DNA of 64,000 nt from Cucumis sativus. Taxonomy: Eukaryota; Streptophyta; Magnoliopsida; Cucurbitales; Cucurbitaceae. The stretch's first letter is position 1, and every line of letters begins with the position of its first letter. The notes beneath the pieces were generated by a model. The model did not search any database, was not told where the DNA came from, and was given only the letters and a program-made list of their open reading frames with translations. Both the position numbers and the translations under genes were made by a program. The DNA lies in assembly GCF_000004075.3 (NCBI RefSeq), contig NC_026655.2, positions 5,394,001 to 5,458,000 of the forward strand, written 5' to 3'. Positions 1 through 12,240 of the stretch are shown here, one piece after another.

Positions 1-113
1 GTGAGTAAGAAAGATTTTTCCGGTGTACCTTCAATGCTACAATTTTATTCGAACATATCGAAAGATTATATGTACTGAGTGGAGATAATTGTTATCGACC
101 GTGAGCATTGCAG

Positions 114-2135
114 CAAGGAAACCGTTCGAGTTCTTCGGCATGTGGAAGTGCTGATGTCTTAGAGGCATTGGGGGTAGTTATTGATTTGGGCCCTGAGGTT
201 AGTGCGCTAACTTGCTTTTAAGCTTTTTACTCGTATAATGTGGTTCTTTTTTGTTGAGTAAACTAAATAGACCATAATATGCTAATGTTGACATCAAAAG
301 GATATTGGTTTACTATCACATGCACCAAACTCCTGATCGGTTAAGTGCAGCTGTAAATTGGAATTAATAAAGATGTTATTGAACATACATCTGTCGGCCC
401 TGGCCATCATATTCATTCCATTCTTTTTGTTGATTGGCACATCAGATTTATAGCAATTAACATATATCAAAGGGCATAAACTGTGATGAATACTATCATG
501 CAAGAATTCTCATAAAACTGTATGGATCAAAGAATTAACATTGTTATAATTTTGTGAGGAAATAATTTATATTCATGCCAATAGTTCAGTTCTTGATCTC
601 TTGAAACAGGGAGTTGCCAAGTGCGTTGATGAAGTTGGAATTGGCTTCATGATGGCTCCTAAATACCATCCTGCAATGAAGATTGTCAGCCCTGTCAGGA
701 AGAAGCTAAAAGTAAAAACTGCATTTAACATACTGGGCCCTATGCTTAATCCGGCAAGAGTCCCTTTCGCTGTTGTTGGTGTATATTCTGAGAACTTGGT
801 AAGGTTCTTTTTCTTGGTCTCATTGAGCTGAAGTTTATAATTTCATTCCTTCGTTTTGTTAGAAAGAATTGCAGTTATTATTTTCATTATACATGCATTC
901 TTAATTTGGATGAAGCATCGTGCTGGTGGATGGTTGTTGATATTATTGCAATTGATTTTCCGTCTGTATCACACTTGTGAATTAGGAGCTTTAATAATTG
1001 TTATTTAGCAAGTAATAAATGCAATCTACAATAGTAGTTAATGATTAATTATTTTAAGGAGGCCATTGCATTTTGATTAATTATTTTAAGGAGGCCATTG
1101 CATTTACTCCAAACAAATTTAATCTGCATCCCTGTAGACTCGAGTAGCTGACTGAATGCTACTGTAAAATTTAGCCTTTGAATTGTGCGGATGTGTTCAA
1201 TCAAGGAATAATATTATCTTTTGCGTACATGCTTTTCTTTTCTTTCTTTCTTTCTTTCTTTCTTTTGAGAAAATATGTAGTTTAAAACTTTGGGACTATC
1301 GTCTTTTAGTTGGCTATCTTTCCAAATTTCATCTGTGACCATGGTGTTCATCAAACTATTCTGTGGACAGGTCTCCAAAATGGCTAATGCACTGCAACTA
1401 TTTGGCATGAAAAGAGCATTAGTAGTTCACTCTGAGGGTTTGGATGAGATGAGCCCCCTTGGTGAGATTTTCTTTTCAGACTCCATAGACACCCATGGTC
1501 ATTTACACTGATCTTTTCATGTTGATTCTTTATGTACAATTCCCACCTTACTATTATGCATGTGTAAACGTATTACAGGACCAGGGCATATTCTTGATGT
1601 AAAACCTGGAAAGGTTGAGAAGTTTTCATTTGATCCATGTAAGAATATCTTGAGTATATGTTAAGTTTATTATATAGTATGGTGATCATCAATTTAAGAG
1701 TCCATCTAAAATCTTCCAAACTGTGCTATAGTGGATTTTGGCATCCCTCGCTGCACCATAGATGACCTTCGAGGTGGAGATTCTGATTGTAACGCAAAGG
1801 TGTTGAAGCGTGTGCTATCCGGGGAAAAGGGGCATATTGCAAATGCACTTGTAAGATATTGTAATGAAGTATCTTCCCGTTGAAAATATATGCTGAATAA
1901 TCTGAACAATCTTTTCAGATCCTGAATGCTGCTGCTTCCCTTCTGGTTAGCTGCAAAGTAAACACCTTATCCGAAGGAATCGAGTTGGCTCGTGAAACTC
2001 AACAGTCTGGAAAAGCCATGAAAACCCTTGATTTGTGGATCAAGCTCTCCAATGTAAGTAGTGTTTACTTACTTCTCAACTTCCATCCATTAGTAACATT
2101 CTCATTTCAGTTTTGAATGATTGCAGAAGCTATAA
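114..2135 (+). CDS. PAT1: Anthranilate phosphoribosyltransferase, 3' part
   Basis: Second step of tryptophan synthesis: transfers the phosphoribosyl group of PRPP to anthranilate, in plants in the plastid stroma. The window opens inside an intron, so the transit peptide and N-terminal domain lie outside. Seven exons fit in one frame: 114-197, 610-798, 1371-1461, 1579-1638, 1732-1850, 1919-2053 and 2127-2135, giving 228 residues and a stop. Visible family blocks are [19 protein letters not shown], the [11 protein letters not shown] stretch, the [12 protein letters not shown] block (PRPP and Mg binding region), [12 protein letters not shown] and LRGGDSD. The last exon adds only two codons after a gtaagt donor at 2054; reading through instead would add a short unrelated tail. 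One oddity is that the family's KHGN motif reads QGN at the exon border. It converges on the glutaredoxin gene. Identity is firm; the exact C-terminus is less so. Confidence 0.93.
1043..1106. repeat. Tandem duplication, 32 bp x 2
   Basis: Two adjacent copies of a 32-bp unit beginning gattaattattttaagg lie in an intron of the anthranilate phosphoribosyltransferase gene. The copies look identical, which suggests a recent local duplication. Confidence 0.9.
1232..1266. repeat. Microsatellite (TTTC)n
   Basis: Run of TTTC units, slightly interrupted at its left end, in the intron before the exon at 1371. It adds to the polypyrimidine character of that intron. Confidence 0.9.
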
Positions 2136-3230
2136 GAAGTATATGCATAGAAGCACTTAAAAATTGAGCTGGTGAATAAGATTACGAAGAGTTAGAGGTT
2201 GTTTCCTTTTGAATGTCAGACAAGTTGTTTCAAAGAAGATAATCCTCCGGCGTTTATCAACTGCATCCCACAGCTTGAGTTGACCATCTTTTTATGATCA
2301 AATCAAATAGTTAATTATTTAATCAAATATAATTCTTTTAGGTGCAGTTGAGGGCCAGAAGATTTGCAAGAAAATTTTGAATCAATCGAGGCTAGCATTG
2401 GAAGGCTGAATCATATAACCACCATGGTGGAGTATGTAATTGTAGACAATCCTTGTCGTAATGTTTTCAATAAAGCTGTGGAAGTTTTATGTTTGGGCAT
2501 TTATTTTAAGGAGTGTAAGGTTGTTATATTTCGTTTTTCATTATGCATAATAAAAAACTTTATAGTCACTAATACATTCTCCGTTACACGCTGTATGTTA
2601 TTTTGGTAGGACGATAACTCGAGTTTTTGCTAAAATTATTGTATTTAGTAAGATTTTGCTTGAATTGTTAATCAACATACAGTAGGAATAAATTTCAAGA
2701 CTTTTCTATGGCATTTTAATCCAGGATACTTTTTATCATAGCATACGTACATGTTATTGGTTATATTCAAAACTGAGTGATTAAACAAGCATTTATAAGT
2801 GAAAAAAAAAACGTTTATAACAATTTATAAAGTCAATCCAAACTTGCATTAAATCTCTCACTCTATCTTTGTTCTTTCAATGACAAACATAACCTTACAA
2901 CATTGAACAATCAGATAACTAAAAGTTCAAATTAATGAACTAAAACAAATACTTGACTCTTTAACAACTTGATCGACGCTTGTGGTTAAGCTAACCGTAA
3001 CGTGGTAGCGGTAAAGCAAGCAGAATCAATTAGAACAATTGATCATTGTGTTCCAAATATTTATCTATGCAGGAATTCAACCATAGCCATAGATGTCTTC
3101 AGCTTCCACATTTTATTTTAGATAACTTAAAAAGCTACGTTAAACCATTTTCACAACTGTTTTGTACACACCTCGATATCCATCGACATACATTTGCTTC
3201 ATCACTAGATTGTGAAGCAGTGAACCAAAG
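2136..3230. other. Convergent intergenic region
   Basis: AT-rich spacer between two converging genes. It must hold the 3' UTRs of the phosphoribosyltransferase and glutaredoxin genes. An open frame of about 80 codons near 2364-2609 has no recognisable motif or coding character. Nothing else is visible. Confidence 0.6.
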
Positions 3231-4913
<1,683 letters not shown>

Positions 4914-5244
4914 GACCTCGCTTAACAAGAGAGTTTCAAGGAGTCTTTGGTATGAAGAGATCGGAATGAATTTGGAAATGAGAAGAAGAATTTGAAGGTC
5001 TGAAGTAACGAATCTTTTATGTCAAGTTCACTTGCTGAAAGAGTAAAAGGAATACGCTTCCACGGCCGTCCGAACGCCGAATACCTTCAATGCCCAGGAA
5101 TAATTTATTCCCCCGTCCGAATTTCTTTCTTTTCTTAATTATTAATTATTAATCATTAACGGTCCCGCGTTTAGAGAGATAAAGAGATGATAATATTTGT
5201 TTCACGAAAATATTAGATGGAAAAGATTATGAAAATTATTTCTT

Positions 5245-5550
5245 ACTATTACTTTTTAAAAATTCATATTCTAAATCAAATAAACAAATATTCATATATT
5301 TAATTTATTTTTTCGTAAAACAAGTTACATTAGTTTTCTTAAATACGACGTGCATTTTCAACGTTTTTTATACAAACGTTTAGTATCAATAAATTATTAT
5401 TATTTTTAAATTCGTATTCTAACTTCAATACACAAATTATATATTATTTAATTTATCAAACCATCTTAGTTTTCGTAAAATAATTTTAAGTAATTTCTTC
5501 AAATACAACGTTTATTTTTAATTTTTTTACGTAATTGTTACGTGCGATTA
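5245..5550. repeat. Imperfect tandem duplication, about 150 bp
   Basis: Two diverged head-to-tail copies, roughly 5245-5395 and 5397-5550. Shared landmarks in the same order are a ttcatattctaa or ttcgtattctaa segment, tatttaatttat, ttagttttc, aaatac-acg and a terminal acgttt/acgtaa segment. Divergence is considerable, so the event is old. Boundaries are by eye. Confidence 0.5.
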
Positions 5551-6104
5551 AATTGTTGTGTTTTTTAAAATAAAAAAATTAAAATTAACAGAACTCGTCC
5601 GTATAAAAATTATAAATAAAAAAATAGATTAAATAATATTTAAACTTAAATTGATTAATTATACGACAGAAAAGATTGAGATGAATCGAGGAAAGGAATA
5701 AATAAGGATTGAGGAAGGAATAAGGAAGGATTGAGTAAGAATAAGAAAGGATTATTTTGATTATTTTAAAAAATAATAAAATAAATTAAGATATTTACGA
5801 ACGAAAAATTTTATATTCTATGATAATGACACGGATAAGTCTTCCATCATTACCTATCAATTACATTGATAAAACTATGTCAATAGTTATCCATGTCTAT
5901 TATTGATAGAATGTGAAAGTTTTGCATAAGTATTTTATCAAATTTGTTATTTTTGACAATTCCTTTATCTTCGTAGATGAGATCAAACCGTAATCATTAA
6001 ATTATACTCACATTCAAATTTTTGGTATAATTTAATTCATTAGATTCTTTAAAATAAAAAATAGCACTTGGAGTTAAAATTAGAATGGACTAGTATTTAT
6101 AAAC

Positions 6105-6180
6105 TTATTAGATACAAAATTTGGTAACGGATATGTATAAAGTTATTAGATACAAAATTGGGTAACGAATGTGTAGTAGA
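6105..6180. repeat. Tandem duplication, 38 bp x 2
   Basis: Unit beginning ttattagatacaaaatt is repeated at 6105 and 6143 with a few mismatches. The unit resembles parts of the inverted-repeat element at about 40.6-41.1 kb (phrases such as tatcaaataga and aatagg), so it may be a scrap of the same repeat family. Confidence 0.7.
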
Positions 6181-6526
6181 TCTCATAGTACACAATCATA
6201 TATCAAATAAACTAGCGATCATTTACTATAGACATTGATCTTTAAGAATTAATAGATTTTGTTGAATAAATATTTAGTGTATAATTCATTTCAATTGCTT
6301 CAATTCTTCCCTTTAAGGTTCAAACTGATGCTGACATGATTGAATAACAATGGAGGATTAAGCACAGAATATAATGTAAAACTTTCTGGGTGAATCTTCT
6401 ATAAGTGTACATGACCATAGAACCCAATTGTCTGTAATCTACACCCAAAGTGATGAACTATGGGATGATGAACTCTACTAATGAATGAACTTCAGAAGAT
6501 CATACAAATACATTTGTGTTTTTGTT

Positions 6527-9500
6527 TCACTTGGTTGAAAAAATGGTTTCAAATTCCTTGTACAAGCCTTTGGATTTAGACCTGAAATCAGATGAACTTA
6601 TGGAGGAGCTTCTGCTACTTCTGCTTCGACTTCTTCGCCCCCAGAATCCGGTCCATTGCGTACCACTTCCTGATGGATCATTTGAAGTCCCTCCTTGATC
6701 TTTAGTGAAGCTTGCCTTTGCCAACTTTCGAAGTTGTTTCAACCATGGTTTCTCATTACTTGAGCTTCGACTGCCAGACATGTTCCTATCAGACGAGTTA
6801 TCCACGGTTTCGGAGTCTCCGCTAAGGTTTACAGTGAATATACTTTCCAAGTTTTTAGTGAATCTCTGTGGGAGAAACAGGAGGAGGAATCCAATAAAAG
6901 CCACCTTGAGTCCTGAAAAGAATGATTGCCCAGTGAAGTCAAGTTGTTTTACTTGTTTGTACAAAGCATACCATTCATTGATCAATTGTGGACAGTAGCC
7001 TATAAGGAACAGCACCAGCAATGTTATTCCGATTTTCGTTTGATTCGTGATTGAGAATTCTTTATCTAAGAGAACAGCACAAATAGCGAAAAGACCGACT
7101 TCACATGTGTTGGAAATGATCTCAACCAACTGAACTTTTTTCTTGATAAATGGCTTCTTGAGAACAAGGAAAAAGAGCTGAAATGATGAGATGCATAGCA
7201 AGGTAACTATTGGAGTTCTAGAAGAGATTGTTTCCTTGTAAGCACCAGCCATGATTCCAAGAGTAACTCGTCTAATAAATTCGAAAAGCGTATAGTATAT
7301 TCGAAGAATGCCAAACAGCTTCTGGATGAATGGTGCTTCCGCATCTTCTGTTTCATCGTCCGAGGCAATAATCCGATCGCCACGTTTGTTGGGATTTGCC
7401 ACAGAAATCTGAGACAGCATATACTTTGGGGGACCTCTTAGATCTTCAAACATTGGCCCAAAAATTATAAGGTAAACAGAGTTTGGCTGGTTTTTCCAAG
7501 TCCATTGACTTCTCTTGCCAGGACCTAGAGTGACACGAACGAGTTCTTGATACCAATGAAATTTCTGGCCTTCTTGATGAACTTCTTTGTACTGAAGTAG
7601 CTTCCCGAACGTGATCCCGACTGAAAGAAACAAAAGCAAGGCTAGCAAAAGAAGTGACAGTATGCCAAGCAGCAAAACTCCAACTATTACTCCTGCAAGA
7701 GCTCCACCTTGCAACCAAAATAAAGATCAAAACAAGTTAGAGTCTTTTAGAAATGCACTGATAAGTACATAAATGCTGACAAGAAATTGACAATTAAAGA
7801 TGAACAAAAAATCGTGAAGAATTGATAATCAACTCAAAGATTTATGAGGTTCACTAACAGGGTGTTAACTATGTCCGTGGACAAAGGAAAAGATTGATTT
7901 TATAATTAAAGAGAAAATATTAAATTAGAGATTTAAAAGGTTCATATGGCGCACTTCTCTGAACGCTAGGAACAATTTCATAAATAACTAAAATAATATA
8001 AATACGAATTCAAAGTGGATTTTGGAGACACTGTAATTGGTCATTCAAAGCGTCAAATAACAGATTCAAAATAAGAACAAGAGCAAACATGACAGAGTAG
8101 AGAAATATTCAAAAGTTACCTCTAAATAGCACACCCGAGGCCATGGACATGGAAGCTAGTGCAACAAATGTAATGAATATCTCAAATCTAGGGAAAGTAA
8201 GTGCTCCATAACTTCCCTGTGTGTTGTATATTTTCTTTCGACATTTCATAATGAAAAGGAAAAGGGCGTGGAGGAATATCAAACTGCCAGCAAATATTCC
8301 AAACCAGAACATGCTTCTATAAAAATCATTCCATCTGCTAGGATAAAATCAAAATGGCCATTTGTAAGGAAATTGAATCTCAATAACAATAATGGTTTCA
8401 ATAGCTTCACAACAATCGTCAACACATCTAATTTCCAACACCCCAAAGGAATATTATATGATTGAATGAGATCTTTACCACCATTCAACCATTTTCAGTT
8501 CCATTTTTAGCTTTGAACCTCGACATTAGGAATGCAAACAATGGACAGCTTTACTCTGAGAGGGCCATCTCTTAACAAAATGCAACTAGTTTTTCCTAAT
8601 TATATTTACTCAAAATGAAACAAGTACTAGGATAAGCATCTTGCACTGGATTTCGCTTGTAGGCTCTAATATTTCGAGTAAATTTCCATTCATTTTGATC
8701 CATACCAAGAAGAAAGAACCACTATTTGATGATGGAAAAGAAAAAAATGAGAAATACTTACTGACTGTAACTTCCTGGTCCAAAAATGTTATCAGCTTGG
8801 GGTTTGATATTTTGACTCTGCAAATAAAGAATCATCAGTTTATAAGAAAAAAGGTTCCTCTTTCATTGTCATTGGAGCAGTAGAAGAAAAGTAATTCATT
8901 CTTACCTCGAAAAATGATCTGTATTCCATTGGAGTAAGGGGCAACCCATACAACTGATCAACCACAGTAAAGTTATTGCCTGGAACCTTGTTTTGAAAAA
9001 CATCCGAATGGCGAGTTTTGGAAAGATAAGGATTTGATCCAGTAAAGGGACTGTAGCCACTTAAGTCTGGATGATCATGCTCATCTTCCCATGGAAGTCT
9101 AAGGTAAGGAATACTCCACTGCAGACCCTTTGCAAATTCATAATACTCGACAGGCAGAGTAACTGGCAACCATACAGATAATGCAAAAATTTGAATGTGG
9201 CAAGCAATTCTCTGCATAAAAAAGAAGCTGCTTAGTATGATAAATTCAATCCATCTATTTTTAAGTGTAAAACTTGAGAAGACGGTATTTCAAAGTGCTT
9301 GGTGTTTCGATCGAACGTACAAAAATGTTTCTTGTAGGATTATATGTCAGAGAAGATGATGATCTCATGAAAACTCCTTCTGATTGAAGGCTGGCTGTTG
9401 ATACAGTGAGTAGTCCTGCTGCGAGGGATGTTGCCGTGAACGAAGCAATTGTAAAGATCGAAGCGACTGTAGATATCGTTGGTATAGAATCTGCACATAT

Positions 9501-12240
9501 ATTGTTTAAAACATATCTTATATACAACGATTGAAATCAATGAATGAAGCGAAAAGTGATTTATGGTACAATGCGGACTCAAGTATTTGAATGCTTACAG
9601 TGCCACATTTGCAGGACATTTGATGCTAGATTATGATTTCCAGCAACATCGGCCGTTACATTCTCAGGGACACTGACAGATACGACTTCATCCTCAGCTT
9701 GTACTTCAACAGAGTAGATATTTCTGCCCATCTCACGAAAGCTGGACCATAGAAAGAATTTATAAGGAAAAAGAAAAAACACAGATACTCTGGTTTCATT
9801 AAAAACTTAATACACTAACTTGCCTCACTAAACGACCTCCACGAATAAAGATACATGATGAGTTGAAATCAAATACAGGCTTCACGAAATTCACACTGAC
9901 TGAAAATCTTTTTTCTGTTGTCCTCTTATAAGTAGTTGTACTGAGCATCACAGTGGGCCTAAGAGAATCTGAAATTCACAAACGTATTATGAAATTCGCA
10001 GACTTGTGAAGTTCATAAGTTACTGATTGTCGCCATAGGTGAAGTAAAAGGTTTTGCTAGTAAGTTCCTTGACTAAAACTATTGTTTACCATAAAGGAAA
10101 GTAACTGGTGGAAGTGGTGAAACAGGATTTCCTTGTCTGCTTATTATAGAACTAGGCTTGAGACTCACTGTGATTATTGCAATTCCAGAAACATTTGTAA
10201 CCTAAAAGAAAGAATTACATATCAAGTGAAACAAATAGAGATGAACATCAGAAAATGAAAAGGAACATATACAATAAATAAAAAACTAACCGAGAAGCTG
10301 AATTTGCGATTTCCAAGGGTCCTTCCACTAATTGGAAGCAGTGCGCCATCGCTTACTTCAAGAGCATTTAGAACTTCCAAAGATGAATTAAGAACTGGTT
10401 CTGAAAAGTACAAATAGACCTTCAAGTTATCATGTTTGTTTGTTGCTTGTACAAGTCTGGTGTCACTGTTGAGCTGGAGTAGCCTTTCCGGAACACGGGT
10501 TTTTAGGTTAGCAAGTAGTTTTCTTCTATCTGGAAAGTTCAGAAGGTTGTGTTACAATTACAACAGAGTTAAGAAATGGGAAATAATGATTATCCAATAA
10601 ACTTACCAAAGTGTACATAAGAAATTGAGTTTTCTGTTCTTGTGAATATATTTCCAGCTCTATCAGTACAGAAATTCTTATCCATTACTAATATAATTCT
10701 TCCATATTGAACGGTAGACGGCAAAGCCACAGAAAGTGAATATTTGAGCTTTGGCTGAAGAATTTTGAAAGATGATGGTATAACACGCCCTTCACCGTAC
10801 ACTAGTAGCTGCAATGAATAACTTTTTTATATCAGACTTCAATTTCTTTCCGGCCAATAAAAATATCCCATGTTAGCAAAACTACAAAATATGCACGACT
10901 TCTTTTTACTTGTATCTTTGCTTCAACATGCTGTAGTTTTGTAAGGTTTATGGGTTATAAAATTAATTAAATCTGATTCGAGAATGTGAACAGAAAAAAA
11001 GAGATCAAGATCAAGAAAGTTGTCACCAATATTGTTAAACAGTACGAAAACGAAAGCAGCCACCTACTCACGTTGCAGGCCTCTACAGATGAACATCTGA
11101 AACCTCCACTGCCATTACAAGGTTCAGAGAAAGAAATATTTACAGAAACATTTAAAGCGTTCGTAAATGTCATCAACGGCATAATTGATGCAGTAGGAGA
11201 AACCGTATCTGCAACCAAATGGATATTAAAGAAATTAGCCGAGTTCAAGGGAGAAAAACAACACTTTTTTCATTCAGTTTGTGAGTACTATGTTTGACTG
11301 AGGGTGCAAAATATACAAAAGTTTGAGAGCTTCCTATGAAGCATAGTGTTATAAACTTTCAAATAATTACAATAAACTGATTGAAAAGAATATGAAACCA
11401 ATTTCTTTATCCCCAGTGAGATTTTGACCAAATTCTATCATCTTATGTGAAGTTCAGTGGCTGATGATCCAAGTAATGTATACTTACCAACAGTCCACTT
11501 ATAGCTAGAGCAACCAGCCCCCTTGGAGAAATTAGTGCAGACCTTGAATTTGTGCTCTCCATCCTCCAACTTAGAGTAGAAAATCTTTCTGTCATTGCAG
11601 TCTAAAGAGTGGCGGTTATCCAACTGCAGGAGAGAAGTAGAGGTGCTGTTGAGTATATTATCAATGAAAAGAAGTACACTGGAAGGTGAAGTTAAACATG
11701 AGGAACCACATTTTCCAATTCTAGCAAATATAGATCAGAATGTTCTGTTTTAAAGTCCAAATAATGTAGTAGCTAATTCTAAGTAAATAGGAGTCAAATT
11801 CTGGAATTTCCCTCTTATTCTCAAGCAGCCAGAGTCTTCAAAATAAAAACATCAACAGAGAAAAAGGCTTTAACTTCCATGATCTTACCGAATAAGCCAG
11901 CTAAGCAGAAGGATTATATTGCAGAAGAAGAAAAGAAAAATAATCCAAATTTGTAATGAGAGAGAGAGCACATGAGGATAATAGCAAAGTACACAAGCTA
12001 GCTCAAAGAACTGATAGAGTTTAAAGGTACCGAGCAACTGATGTTGCAGTGCTTGCAATTATAACTGTGGCCATTCACTAAAATTTCAAACAAAAATGTG
12101 GCCGACTTTAATCGTGAAAAAGCATCAGGGGCCTCCAAGAACTTCACAGTGACCTCAGCACCATGGCAGCGAGTTCCAAAGCACAAAAGAGAAAAAATCC
12201 AACAAAGACGAACCAAAACAGAAACTTTAAGCAGACCCAT
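6527..12240 (-). CDS. Large secretory-pathway membrane protein with Ig-like repeats
   Basis: Thirteen exons join in one frame to 1083 residues: 12240-12031, 11623-11488, 11208-11072, 10808-10607, 10529-10291, 10201-10090, 9968-9824, 9741-9599, 9490-9321, 9211-8906, 8817-8762, 8334-8120 and 7707-6527. A signal peptide (about residues 1-27) leads into a Cys-rich region (KHCNISCS, LDCNDRK, GAGCSSY) and then at least three beta-rich modules that look like bacterial-type Ig-like domains: each has a Phe-Ser/Val-x-Pro start (FSEPC, FSEPVLNSS, FVKPVF), and two end in a D-x-AGN motif (TDRAGN, TADVAGN). The second half carries some eight or nine hydrophobic segments, among them LAGVIVGVLLLGILSLLLL and IGITLLVLFLIGYCP, and a Ser/Arg-rich tail. 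I recall plant proteins of this build being annotated as polycystin- or TRP-like channels, but I see no decisive channel motif, so function is open. The intron at 9742-9823 appears to be GC-AG. Confidence 0.85.

Larger units (their letters stand above)
4914..6526. other. AT-rich intergenic region
   Basis: The right-hand end of the glutaredoxin gene (its 5' side) occupies roughly 4914-5040. The rest is very AT-rich with no credible ORF. It holds an imperfect duplication (5245-5550), a purine-rich stretch of degenerate aaggattgag units near 5690-5760, and a 38-bp tandem repeat at 6105. The 3' UTR of the gene starting at 12240 ends somewhere left of 6527. Confidence 0.6.
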
